DNA from: Hyphomonadaceae bacterium UBA1001
GTDB lineage: Bacteria > Pseudomonadota > Alphaproteobacteria > Caulobacterales > Aquidulcibacteraceae
Length of the DNA: 14,952 bases
Reading direction: 5' to 3'
Assembly: GCA_002291875.1 (NCBI GenBank)
Contig: DBAV01000123.1
Coordinates: 1-14,952, forward strand
Every line of letters starts with the position of its first letter. The stretch's first letter is position 1. A model generated the notes under the pieces. That model was not told the origin of the DNA. It saw only the letters and a list, made by a program, of their open reading frames with translations, and did no database searches. This document shows, one piece after another, positions 7,282-14,043 of the stretch. The translations under genes and the position numbers were made by a program.

Positions 7282-7669
7282 ATGACGCGTGTGAGTCTAC
7301 CGGAACCGATGGTTCACGCGGTTTGCACGCCGCGAGAATATCGATGACCGCCAGCTTTGCGAGGCTGTGGCAAGGGCACAAAAGGGTTTGATCGATGCCG
7401 ACCTCGGAGGCGGCCTGATCAAGCAGCGTATCGCCCGCGAAGGGGGCGGACGATCTGGCGGTCACCGCACGCTCGTGTTTTTCCGCTCCGGCGTTCGGGC
7501 TGTTTTCGCATTCGGTTTCCGCAAGAGTGATCGCGACAACATCGACGCGAATGAAGAGTCGAACTTGAAAGAGCTGGCACGCCTTACACTGGACTTTTCG
7601 CAGGACGAGATCGATCGGTTGTTGGCTAACGGTGCCTTGGAGGAGGTGAGATGCGATGAGCGATATTGA
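7282..7669 (+). pseudogene. higB: HigB/RelE-like toxin with a 5' frameshift
   Basis: The reading frame 7295-7669 encodes 124 residues closely resembling RelE/HigB-type mRNA interferases. It has an N-terminal Arg-Asn-Arg-Trp-Phe-Thr-Arg-Phe-Ala-Arg-Arg segment, then LIDADLGGGLIKQRIAR, a Ser-Gly-Gly-His-Arg-Thr loop and a Phe-Gly-Phe-Arg-Lys-Ser strand. The frame has no ATG, GTG or TTG before GTG 7367, which would delete the first 24 family residues, and it is closed by a stop at 7292-7294. One frame over, ATG 7282 gives Met-Thr-Arg-Val, the typical family start. Removing one base near 7294 would join the two. It is therefore a frameshifted toxin (mutation, sequencing error, or less likely recoding). 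Its 3' end overlaps the antitoxin by 14 nt. Confidence 0.7.
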
Positions 7670-7985
7670 CTACAAGGCCCAACCCAGCGAACTTTCCCAT
7701 GCTGTCCGCGAGATGGCGGATGATTTCTATGACGCCGGCCTGATCGACAGGATTACATTGCGCAGGTTCGACACGTCGAGCGTCGCACCGGCAGAAGAGA
7801 TCACGCCCGACGACATCCGGGCGCTGCGCGAACGCGAGCAGGTCTCCCAGCCTGTGTTCGCACTGTATCTGAATGTGTCCAAGAATCTGGTGTCGGACTG
7901 GGAGCGCGGCAAGAAACGCCCTGGCGGCCCTGCACTGCGTCTGTTGTCGTTGGTCAGGAAGAACGGGCTGAGCTCGATCGCCTGA
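7656..7985 (+). CDS. higA: HigA-like antitoxin, XRE-family HTH regulator
   Basis: This 109-residue protein has a C-terminal Xre-type helix-turn-helix at about residues 52-92. It includes Arg-Glu-Arg-Glu-Gln-Val-Ser-Gln-Pro-Val-Phe-Ala and Val-Ser-Asp-Trp-Glu-Arg-Gly-Lys-Lys-Arg-Pro-Gly, the standard recognition-helix signature of HigA antitoxins. The N-terminal ~45 residues would contact the toxin. ATG 7656 has AGGAGG at 7641-7646, 9 nt upstream, inside the toxin gene. The order, toxin first and overlapping antitoxin second, is that of HigBA. It should bind the palindrome at 7248-7272. The module has noticeably lower GC than its neighbours, as expected for a transferred cassette. It appears intact although its toxin is frameshifted. 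Confidence 0.85.
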   Translation: MSDIDYKAQPSELSHAVREMADDFYDAGLIDRITLRRFDTSSVAPAEEITPDDIRALREREQVSQPVFALYLNVSKNLVSDWERGKKRPGGPALRLLSLVRKNGLSSIA

Positions 7986-7994
7986 TCGCCCGGA

Positions 7995-8795
7995 TCAACG
8001 GAAACTCGGCGGGCGCTTTTCCATGAAGGCGGCGCGGCCCTCCTGAAAGTCCGCGCCCTCGAAGGCATCGGCGAACAGGGTTCGGCTCGCGTCGTCATCA
8101 TGCACCGCGCCCTCGCGCAGGCGGCGCAGGATGGCCTTGGTCGCGCGCTGTGATGTGCCGGACGCTGCCATCAGGACCGCCAGGCGGTCTGCCAGCAGCA
8201 CGTCCAGCCCGCCGGGCGCGGCAAGCTGGTCCACCAGCCCGACACGGTGCGCCTCGGCCGCGTCCATCAGTTCGCCCAGGAACAGGATCCGGCGCGCGGC
8301 CGGCACGCCCACCGCCTGCACCAGGCGCCGGGTGTCGTCGATGCCATAGACAAGGCCCAGCCGCGCCGGGGTGATGCCGAACCGCGCGTCCGGATCGGCC
8401 AGCCGGAGATCACAGGCCAGGGCCAGCCCGCAGCCGCCGCCGACACACGGCCCCTCGATGGCGGCCAGGGTGGGGGCGGGGAAATCCTCGAGCGCGGTCA
8501 TCGCGCGCGCCATCACGGCCTGGTTGTCGAGAGCCGCCCTGCGCGAGGCGTAGACGGTCTGGAACTCGGCAATGTCCGCACCGGCGGCAAACGCACCGCC
8601 CGCCCCGCGCACCACCAGCGCGCGCAGGCCCGGCGCCTCCGCCAGCGGCGCCAGCAGGTCCGGAATGGCCCGCCACATCGCCAGCGTCAGCGCATTGCGC
8701 CGTGATGGCCGGTCCAGCCAGAGCGTGGCCACCGCGCCGGCGCGCTCGAGCCGAAGTCCCTCGACCGCCTGGATGGGCTTCGCGTCCTCGGCCAT
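7995..8795 (-). CDS. Enoyl-CoA hydratase/isomerase (crotonase) family protein
   Basis: This is a 266-residue crotonase-fold enzyme. The oxyanion-hole segments are present: Gly-Ala-Phe-Ala-Ala-Gly-Ala-Asp-Ile (66-75 region) and Gly-Pro-Cys-Val-Gly-Gly-Gly-Cys-Gly-Leu-Ala (115-125). The two catalytic glutamates of classical hydratases (Glu144 and Glu164 of the rat enzyme) align with Gly123 and Ala144, so ordinary enoyl-CoA hydration is unlikely. Isomerase, decarboxylase or lyase chemistry on a CoA thioester is possible. ATG 8795 is chosen; ATGs at 8804 and 8807 are alternatives, and no start has a well-spaced ribosome-binding site. It ends 9 nt beyond the convergent HigA-like gene and diverges from the lipocalin-like gene across a short shared promoter region holding a palindrome. 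Confidence 0.8.
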   Translation of the reverse strand: MAEDAKPIQAVEGLRLERAGAVATLWLDRPSRRNALTLAMWRAIPDLLAPLAEAPGLRALVVRGAGGAFAAGADIAEFQTVYASRRAALDNQAVMARAMTALEDFPAPTLAAIEGPCVGGGCGLALACDLRLADPDARFGITPARLGLVYGIDDTRRLVQAVGVPAARRILFLGELMDAAEAHRVGLVDQLAAPGGLDVLLADRLAVLMAASGTSQRATKAILRRLREGAVHDDDASRTLFADAFEGADFQEGRAAFMEKRPPSFR

Positions 8796-8822
8796 GATCT
8801 CCATCATCCTTCGCGACGGCGG

Positions 8823-8851
8823 TTGAAACGATATACCCTTTGCCGCATGAA
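8823..8851. promoter_or_regulatory. Palindromic operator/promoter shared with the 14.7-kb operon
   Basis: AAACGATATACCCTTT (8826-8841) lies in the 92-bp divergent gap between the crotonase and lipocalin-like genes. Rightward, the segment TGAAACGATATA then CCCTTTGCCG matches the minus-strand sequence upstream of 14688 (TGAAAGGATATA then TCCTTTGCCG) at all but two positions. It begins with TTGAAA (8823-8828), a possible -35 with a weak CATGAA (8846-8851) 17 bp on. It is likely to control both neighbouring genes. Confidence 0.5.
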
Positions 8852-8887
8852 GGGCATCGACACCACGCCATGCGGGAGGATGGACCA

Positions 8888-9334
8888 ATGGGCAAGATTC
8901 GCGAGGAAATGCCGGTGCTGGCGCGCCATGAGGGCGAGTGGGAGGGGGTGTATATCCACGTCGACCCCGACAACCACGAGATCTCGCGTCACCGCTCGCA
9001 CCTGCAGTGCCGCTTTCCGGCCGAGGGCGAATACGCCTATTACCAGATCAACACCTACATCCATCCCGACGGCACGCGCGAGGAGATCCACTTTCCCGCC
9101 ACCTATCGCGACGGGCGGATCTGGTGGGACACCGACCGCATCGAGGGCAGCGCCTGGGAGATCGACGAGCGCACGGTGATGCTGACCTGGACCCGCAAGG
9201 ACATGCCGGGGGCCTATCTCTACGAGATGATCCAGATCTCCGAGGACGGCACCGCGCGCGGGCGCACCTGGCACTGGTTCGAGGGTGACCGGCTGGTCAA
9301 GCGGACCTGCATCAAGGAGCAGCGGGTCGCCTGA
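8888..9334 (+). CDS. Lipocalin-like protein of unknown function (DUF3598-like)
   Basis: This 148-residue soluble protein is rich in Trp, Tyr, His and acidic residues, with alternating short strands. It opens with Leu-Ala-Arg-His-Glu-Gly-Glu-Trp-Glu-Gly and has His-Arg-Ser-His-Leu-Gln-Cys-Arg-Phe-Pro, Trp-Trp-Asp-Thr-Asp-Arg-Ile and Gly-Arg-Thr-Trp-His-Trp-Phe blocks. The pattern fits a small beta-barrel, and it resembles proteins annotated as DUF3598. I am unsure of that family name. There is no signal peptide or membrane segment. ATG 8888 is set by GGAGG at 8875-8879 (8-nt spacing). It is followed after one base by a membrane protein whose paralogue accompanies an FAD oxidase, so binding of a hydrophobic substrate for that pathway is a reasonable guess, not a demonstrated role. 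Confidence 0.6.
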   Translation: MGKIREEMPVLARHEGEWEGVYIHVDPDNHEISRHRSHLQCRFPAEGEYAYYQINTYIHPDGTREEIHFPATYRDGRIWWDTDRIEGSAWEIDERTVMLTWTRKDMPGAYLYEMIQISEDGTARGRTWHWFEGDRLVKRTCIKEQRVA

Positions 9335-9335
9335 G

Positions 9336-10007
9336 ATGGCGGCAGACCTCTATCCGCTGCTGGTGTGGTTCCACATCATCCTGTTCACCTTCTGGCTGGG
9401 GGCGGATCTGGGCGTGGCGGGGCTGGGGCAGGCGTTCCGGGACCGCTCGCGCAGCCTCGAGACGCGGCTGGCGATCCTGCGCCTGCTGACGGTGGTCGAC
9501 CTCGGGCCGCGCACGGCGTGGGCGCTGATGGTGCCCTCGACGCTGGCGCTGGTTTCGGCAGGCGGGTTCTGGGCGGTCCCGGCATGGGGGCTGGCCGCGT
9601 CATGGATCCTGGCCGCCGGCTGGCTGTGGCTGGTGTGGACCATCCACGCCGAGGGCCAGACGCCGCGGGCGGCCCGGCTGAAGTCGATCGAGTTCTGGCT
9701 CAAGGTGGCGCTGGGTCTTTTCTATGCCTGGCTGGGCGCAGCGTCGGTGGCGACCGGTGCGCCGCTGGCGCAGCCCTGGCTGGCGTGGAAGGCACTGACC
9801 TTTGCGGCCATCTTCGCCTGCGCCATCATGATCGACGTCGGGTTCCGCGCTGTTGGTCCGCCCTTGGGCGCACTGATCGCCCAAGGGTCCAGCGACGCCA
9901 CCGAAATCCCGCTGCGCCGGGCGATGGACGCCACGCGCGTATGGGTGTGGGCAGTCTATGCGCTGCTGGTGGTGGTCAGCCTGCTGGGCACGCTGAAGCC
10001 CGCGTGA
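9336..10007 (+). CDS. Six-helix membrane protein, paralogue of the 14044-14688 product
   Basis: This 223-residue integral membrane protein has about six transmembrane segments (near 5-30, 60-80, 85-104, 122-142, 150-170 and 200-221). Conserved with its paralogue are His13 in helix 1 (followed by Phe-x-Phe-Trp-Leu-Gly-x-Asp-x-Gly), Asp55-x-x-Pro-Arg-Thr, Pro67, Pro82, Trp90, Trp101, His104 and a C-terminal Leu-Leu-Gly-x-x-Lys-Pro. Two intramembrane histidines suggest a b-heme site of the cytochrome b561/CopD kind, but this is inference; no CxxCH is present. ATG 9336 lies one base after the previous stop. An AAGGAG at 9314-9319 is too far to define it, so translation is probably coupled. The family is not one I recognise by name. 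Confidence 0.7.
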   Translation: MAADLYPLLVWFHIILFTFWLGADLGVAGLGQAFRDRSRSLETRLAILRLLTVVDLGPRTAWALMVPSTLALVSAGGFWAVPAWGLAASWILAAGWLWLVWTIHAEGQTPRAARLKSIEFWLKVALGLFYAWLGAASVATGAPLAQPWLAWKALTFAAIFACAIMIDVGFRAVGPPLGALIAQGSSDATEIPLRRAMDATRVWVWAVYALLVVVSLLGTLKPA

Positions 10008-10057
10008 CGCCGGAGTGCGGGCCCGCAACGGCCAGTCTGGAGACTGGCGCGCCGGGG
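9999..10057. repeat. Direct repeat copy 1 with TGGA-loop hairpin
   Basis: This 59-bp unit begins CCCGCGTGACGCCGGA and ends GCGCGCCGGGG. Its core, GCCAGTC-TGGA-GACTGGC (10031-10048), is a perfect 7-bp stem with a four-base loop. It carries the membrane-protein stop codon and ends exactly at the convergent antitoxin's stop, so it probably serves as a two-way terminator. The second copy is at 10877-10943 in the same orientation. Confidence 0.8.
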
Positions 10058-10276
10058 TCAGCCCTCCTCGGCGTCCAGCCGGTCGAGAAGGGCGAGCGCG
10101 CTGGCGGGGTCAGCGCGCGCCGCCCGCGCCCGGAACCTAAGCTCGGTGTCGAATTCGGCCACCGCTCGGGTCGCGAGTTCCTCGACCAGCCTGTTCATGC
10201 TGATACCGCGATGCGCCGCCAGTGCCCGGAGGCGGGCATGCTGGTCGTCCGGAAGGCGGATGGTCAGAACGCTCAT
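10058..10276 (-). CDS. Ribbon-helix-helix (HicB/CopG-type) antitoxin
   Basis: This is a 72-residue protein. The N-terminal beta-strand Val-Leu-Thr-Ile-Arg-Leu-Pro (3-9), followed by Asp-Asp-Gln-His-Ala-Arg-Leu-Arg-Ala-Leu-Ala and then Gly-Ile-Ser-Met-Asn-Arg-Leu-Val-Glu-Glu-Leu (24-34), is a ribbon-helix-helix DNA-binding fold. The Ala-rich charged tail (about 45-70) would wrap the toxin. ATG 10276 is 11 nt after the PIN-toxin stop, without a strong ribosome-binding site. Toxin-first order with a PIN partner matches known COG1569-type pairs. It should repress its own promoter, possibly at the 10717-10734 palindrome. Confidence 0.8.
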   Translation of the reverse strand: MSVLTIRLPDDQHARLRALAAHRGISMNRLVEELATRAVAEFDTELRFRARAARADPASALALLDRLDAEEG

Positions 10277-10287
10277 CTGTTCGATCT

Positions 10288-10707
10288 CTACTCGAGGAAT
10301 TGGCGAGGCGTCAGCACCTTCACCGTCGGAAAACTCAGTTCGGAACGAACGAAATCACGCGTATTGGACGTGATGATCGCTTCGGCACCGCCAGCCACGG
10401 CCAATTCAAGCACGTGGTTGTCAGCCTCGTCACCCAGGTTCGGTCGCCAAAGGAAATGGATCCGCACCCATTGTCCGCAGGCGAGCAGGGCGTCCAGTAT
10501 ATCCTGACGCTCTTGCGCTGACAGGCTGCACGTTTCCCACACATGGTGTCGTGCAAGCAGGGCCTCGTATTCGCTGAACAGGGCATTGGCGAAGAGCGGC
10601 ACAACCTCCTTGCTCAGGGCCTGCCGAAGCACCGCGCGCGCCGCGCCACCGCCGCGCAGCAGCGTGGAAACAAACACGTTCGTATCCAGAACCACACGTA
10701 CTACCAC
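10288..10707 (-). CDS. PIN-domain toxin (VapC-like, COG1569 type)
   Basis: This PIN-domain protein is about 139 residues from GTG 10707. The strand Val-Arg-Val-Val-Leu-Asp-Thr-Asn-Val-Phe-Val-Ser carries the first catalytic Asp; Glu in Ser-Glu-Tyr-Glu-Ala and the later Asp-Glu-Ala-Asp-Asn and Thr-Ser-Asn-Thr-Arg-Asp-Phe supply the remaining acidic metal ligands expected of a PIN ribonuclease. The frame is open upstream to a TTG at 10743, but the family normally begins at the first strand, so GTG 10707 is preferred. A -35/-10 pair would place the transcript start at or next to that GTG (leaderless). All catalytic residues appear present, so the toxin is probably active. It is followed by its antitoxin after 11 nt. 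Confidence 0.82.
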   Translation of the reverse strand: MVVRVVLDTNVFVSTLLRGGGAARAVLRQALSKEVVPLFANALFSEYEALLARHHVWETCSLSAQERQDILDALLACGQWVRIHFLWRPNLGDEADNHVLELAVAGGAEAIITSNTRDFVRSELSFPTVKVLTPRQFLE

Positions 10708-10714
10708 CCCATGG

Positions 10715-10743
10715 GTGATAGCACATACGCTATCGGGGTGCAA
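10715..10743 (-). promoter_or_regulatory. Promoter with palindrome for the PIN toxin-antitoxin pair
   Basis: On the minus strand TTGCAC (10743-10738) and TATCAC (10720-10715) are 17 bp apart. GATAGC (10717-10722) and GCTATC (10729-10734) form a palindrome with a 6-bp centre overlapping the -10, a plausible antitoxin operator. The predicted start is at about 10708, right at the GTG. Confidence 0.45.
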
Positions 10744-11009
10744 GCCAAGTACGTCGCCGCGACGATCCGGCCCCAGTCAGCCACCCTCCGAGCGCTGGCC
10801 AAGCACACATGGCGCACCCGCACGGCCAGGTTGCCGGAAGACAGGTCTGCCAAGCCGGCGTTGGGTGGACAGCCATCCCGCGTGACGCCGGACCGCGGGC
10901 CTTCGGGCCCGCAACGGCCAGTCTGGAGACTGGCGCGCCGGGGGGCGGACCGCCGGCTTCCTGGCCGGCGCAAGGTGGCGCTGGGCCGTCCGGAGGGGGG
11001 CGCTCGCGC
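10744..11009. other. Intergenic spacer between the PIN pair and the aldehyde dehydrogenase
   Basis: No gene is supported on either strand. It contains repeat copy 2 (10877-10943) and a further hairpin, GCCGGC (10952-10957) and GCCGGC (10964-10969) around TTCCTG, before the aldehyde dehydrogenase stop at 11010. The ~130 bp at 10744-10876 show no recognisable motif. Confidence 0.6.
10877..10943. repeat. Direct repeat copy 2 with two hairpins
   Basis: This 67-bp version of the 9999-10057 unit has two differing bases and 8 extra bases. The extra bases create a perfect hairpin GCGGGCC-TTCG-GGCCCGC (10895-10912). The conserved GCCAGTC-TGGA-GACTGGC hairpin is at 10917-10934. Same orientation as copy 1, with the PIN toxin-antitoxin pair between them. 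Confidence 0.8.
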
Positions 11010-12440
11010 TCAGGCATCCTCGGCAAAGGCAGCGAGCGGGACCGGGGCGCCGGTCTGGGCGATCAGGGCGCGGCGGCGCAGGAAGCGGGTCAGCCCCTCG
11101 GTGCCCATGCGCGACGGGCCCAGGCCGGAACTCTTGAAGGCCTGCTTGCCCGCCTCGTGGAAGAGGGCGGTCAAGGCGGCGTCGTTGAGGCTGACGGCGC
11201 CGACCTCGAGGCGTTCACCCACCGCCTCGGCCTCTTCCGGCGTGGCGGCGAACACCGCGCCCGAGAGGCCGTACTCGCCGGCATTGGCCAGCGCCACGGC
11301 CTCGTCCACGGTGTCGAACGCGCGCACCGGCATCACCGGGCCGAAGGTTTCATGCACCATCAGGTCGGCGTCGTCGGGCACGCCGGTCAATACGGTGGGC
11401 GCCATCCACAGTCCCCCGCCATGCGCCATCGGCACGCCGCCACAGTGCAGGCGCGCGCCGCGGCGCACCGCATCCTCGACCTGATGGCGAAGGATCTCCG
11501 CCTGACGTTCAAAGATGATGGGCCCCAGAGTGCCGCGCGTGATGTCGGGCGTGTTGGGCCGGACCGCGCCGGCCTTGTGCACCAGCATGTCCACGAAGGC
11601 GTCGTAAATCGGCCGGGCCACCAGGATGCGCTCGATCGACTGGCAGGCCTGGCCGGTCGAGAGCACGCTGCCGCGCAGCGCGGCGTCCGTGGCCCGGCCC
11701 AGGTCCGCCCCCTCCAGCACGATCAGCGGGTCCTTGCCGCCCAATTCCAGGAAAGCGGGGATCAGGCGTTGCGCGGCGGCCACCGCCACCTTGCGGCCGG
11801 TGGCCACCGATCCGGTGAAGCACACACAGTCAACCGCCCCCACCAGGGCCGCACCCGTCTCGCCGTCGCCGGGCACCACCGCCAGCACGCCCGCCAGGGC
11901 CGGCACCGCGGCGATCGCGTCGGCCAGCACCGGCGCAAAGCGGGGTGTCACCTCGGACGGCTTCACCAGCACCGCACACCCCGCCAGCAGCGCCGGCACG
12001 GTGTCGATCATCGACAGCAGCAGCGGGAAATTCCACGGCGCGATCACGCCGACCAGCGGATAGGGCACCCAGGTCGCGCGGTGGCGCAGGGCCGGGTTGG
12101 TCCGCCCCGGCGTCCATCCGGTGTCCGGCAGGGTCGGGGTGGCGGCCGACCAGCCCAGGATCGATCCGATCACGCTGTCCGCCTCGATGCCGGCGATGCG
12201 CCTGCGTCCGGTGTCCGCTTCCAGCGCCGCCGCCAGTGCCCCGCGACGCGCGCGCAGCGCCTCGGCGAGCTGGCGGAGCACCTCCGCGCGGCCGGCAAAG
12301 CCCAGCCCCGCCCACGCGGGCTGGGCGGCACGCAGGGCCTCGGCGTGTGACTTCAACGCCTCGCCCGGCACGGCGTCGAAGGCAAAGTCGTGCACGCCCG
12401 TACGCGGATTGCGGGCGGTGAGGCGGCGGGCGGGGGTCAA
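11010..12440 (-). CDS. NAD(P)-dependent aldehyde dehydrogenase
   Basis: This 476-residue ALDH-superfamily enzyme shows Pro-Trp-Asn137-Phe-Pro, Lys160 in Val-Lys-Pro-Ser-Glu, the cofactor loop Phe-Thr-Gly-Ser-Val-Ala-Thr-Gly (208-215), general base Glu232 in Glu-Leu-Gly-Gly-Lys, and catalytic Cys266 in Gly-Gln-Ala-Cys-Gln-Ser. A Glu-Thr-Phe-Gly-Pro-Val block is present further on. The enzyme is complete and should oxidise an aldehyde to an acid. Its start is a TTG (12440) overlapping the FAD-oxidase stop as TTGA, with AGGAG at 12451-12455 (10-nt spacing). Coupling to the oxidase suggests it consumes the aldehyde that the oxidase makes. The substrate class cannot be told from sequence alone. 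Confidence 0.9.
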   Translation of the reverse strand: MTPARRLTARNPRTGVHDFAFDAVPGEALKSHAEALRAAQPAWAGLGFAGRAEVLRQLAEALRARRGALAAALEADTGRRRIAGIEADSVIGSILGWSAATPTLPDTGWTPGRTNPALRHRATWVPYPLVGVIAPWNFPLLLSMIDTVPALLAGCAVLVKPSEVTPRFAPVLADAIAAVPALAGVLAVVPGDGETGAALVGAVDCVCFTGSVATGRKVAVAAAQRLIPAFLELGGKDPLIVLEGADLGRATDAALRGSVLSTGQACQSIERILVARPIYDAFVDMLVHKAGAVRPNTPDITRGTLGPIIFERQAEILRHQVEDAVRRGARLHCGGVPMAHGGGLWMAPTVLTGVPDDADLMVHETFGPVMPVRAFDTVDEAVALANAGEYGLSGAVFAATPEEAEAVGERLEVGAVSLNDAALTALFHEAGKQAFKSSGLGPSRMGTEGLTRFLRRRALIAQTGAPVPLAAFAEDA

Positions 12441-14017
12441 AATCCTGCGGCTCCTGGGTTCATCAGTCCGTGCGGGTCGAGATGGGCCTTGATGGCGCGG
12501 GCGAGGGCGGCGAGCGGCGGGCTGCGGGTTTCCAGCCAGGGATAGGCCCGGCCGATCTGGAAGTGGGCACCGCCCTCGGCCACGAATACCTCGGTCACCT
12601 GACCGCGGGCCCGCGCCACGAGGGCTGCGGCATCGGGATTGGCGGGCCGGCGCGGCAGGCGTGCCAGCATGGACGGTTCGACCGTGGCATCGTGAAGGCC
12701 AAAGCGCTCGTCGGGCCAGAAGAACACTGGCTCGATCAGCACCGAATTGGTGGACAGCACGGTGGTCAGGCAGCCCGTGGTCACCCCGTGCGCCTCGAAT
12801 TCGGGGGCGAGGCGGGCGAACAGCGCCTCGAGCGCTGCAAAAGTCGCGGCAGCGCGCGAATGGGCGACGATGCCGTGCACCGGCACCCAGCGCTCGCCCT
12901 CCGGGCCCAGCACATTGTTCAGCGGGGTGAAGGGGTTGGCGCGCATGACCTTGGGAATGGTGTTCTCGACCTCGCGGCCGCCATGGCGGCGGGCAATGGC
13001 GCGCAGCGTGTCCAGGCCATGCTCGACGCCCGCGCGCGCGGGGCCTTCGACCACCGCATGCAGGGAATGCTCGCCCTCCTCCAGAAAGCCGCGCCCGGCA
13101 AGGGCCACCTTGGCCCCTTCCTTCAGCCCGTCCAGCAGCGATTTCTGCCCGGCGATCACCCCGCCCAGCGCCCGGACGTCGGCCAGCAGGCTGGCGCGCT
13201 TCATCCGGGTGCGGGCCAGGGCCGGGTCAAAGCCGCACAGTTCGCTGGCCAGACCCGTGCGTCCCATCTCGGACAGCGCCTCCATCCAGCCCGGCCAGTC
13301 GCCAAAGCTGAACGACACCCAGCCCTCGTGTTCCGGTGCGGGGATCAGCCGGAAGGTCACTTCGGTCTTGATGCCGAAGGCCCCGCAATCGCCCAGGAAC
13401 AGGCCCGCGAGATCGGGGCCGTAATGGCGGAAGAACGGACGAGCGCCCGCCTGGCCGGCGCTGCCGGTGCGGATCACCGCGCCATCGGCCGTGACCACCG
13501 CCAGCGCCACCACGCTCTCGGCCGTCGGGCCGTGGGTGCCGGCGCCAAAAAAGGCATTGTTCTGGGACAGCCCGCCACCCAAGGTGGACGAAATCCCCGA
13601 AAGCGGCCCCCAGAAGGGGGTGCGCAGACCATGGGGTTTCAACGCTGCCAAAAGGTCGGCCCAGGTCGCCCCGGCCTCGGCGGTGACCGTCATGTCGCGC
13701 GCGCACACCTCCAGCACGCGGTTCATGCGGCGCAGGTCGATCACCACCGCGCCCGGGCGGTCGGGGGTATAGCCGCCGGTATAGCTCATGCCGCCCCCGC
13801 GCGCGACGACCGCCAGCCCTGCCCCCGTGGCAGCCGCGACGGCGCGGGCCGTCTGTTCGGTGTCGGCAGGGCGGACGATCGCGCCGGCCCGCCCGCCGCG
13901 GGCCCAGATGTCCTCGCTGAACAGGGCCAGTTCTGCGGTGTCGGTGCTGATGTGCCCCTCGCCCACAATGGCGGCGAGGGCGTCGAGCGGCAGCGGTCGG
14001 GTCAGGTCGTCGGGCAT
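12437..14017 (-). CDS. FAD-linked (PCMH/VAO-type) oxidoreductase
   Basis: From ATG 14017 this is a 526-residue flavoenzyme. The FAD_binding_4 domain is at about residues 15-225, with Arg-Gly-Gly-Gly-Met-Ser-Tyr-Thr-Gly-Gly (73-82) for the pyrophosphate and Leu-Gly-Gly-Gly-Leu-Ser-Gln-Asn (146-153). The C-terminal cap ends His-Phe-Gln-Ile-Gly-Arg...Asp-Pro-His-Gly-Leu-Met-Asn-Pro-Gly, as in FAD-linked oxidase C domains (D-lactate/glycolate dehydrogenase and vanillyl-alcohol-oxidase relatives). An upstream ATG at 14047 overlaps the membrane-protein stop (ATGA), but ATG 14017 has AGGAG at 14024-14028 (6-nt spacing) and is preferred. No signal peptide. It probably oxidises an alcohol or hydroxyacid and passes electrons to a membrane partner, for which the adjacent six-helix protein is the obvious candidate. 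Confidence 0.85.
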   Translation of the reverse strand: MPDDLTRPLPLDALAAIVGEGHISTDTAELALFSEDIWARGGRAGAIVRPADTEQTARAVAAATGAGLAVVARGGGMSYTGGYTPDRPGAVVIDLRRMNRVLEVCARDMTVTAEAGATWADLLAALKPHGLRTPFWGPLSGISSTLGGGLSQNNAFFGAGTHGPTAESVVALAVVTADGAVIRTGSAGQAGARPFFRHYGPDLAGLFLGDCGAFGIKTEVTFRLIPAPEHEGWVSFSFGDWPGWMEALSEMGRTGLASELCGFDPALARTRMKRASLLADVRALGGVIAGQKSLLDGLKEGAKVALAGRGFLEEGEHSLHAVVEGPARAGVEHGLDTLRAIARRHGGREVENTIPKVMRANPFTPLNNVLGPEGERWVPVHGIVAHSRAAATFAALEALFARLAPEFEAHGVTTGCLTTVLSTNSVLIEPVFFWPDERFGLHDATVEPSMLARLPRRPANPDAAALVARARGQVTEVFVAEGGAHFQIGRAYPWLETRSPPLAALARAIKAHLDPHGLMNPGAAGF

Positions 14018-14043
14018 GGCCAGCTCCTGCGGGTCGGGGACAG

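Noticed and set aside
7242..7391. Short cysteine-rich frame starting at ATG 7242 (CxxxCDTC-like residues)
   Set aside because: It runs through the toxin operator and the toxin's 5' end in another frame and has no ribosome-binding site. The cysteines come from the GTGT/TGTG palindrome.
8840..8887. Extended N-terminus for the lipocalin-like protein from ATG 8840
   Set aside because: It would start within the palindromic promoter segment and lacks an upstream ribosome-binding site, while ATG 8888 has GGAGG 8 nt away.
10744..10876. Possible remnant of a transposase or integrase between the PIN pair and repeat copy 2
   Set aside because: No frame on either strand shows a recognisable motif or catalytic residues.
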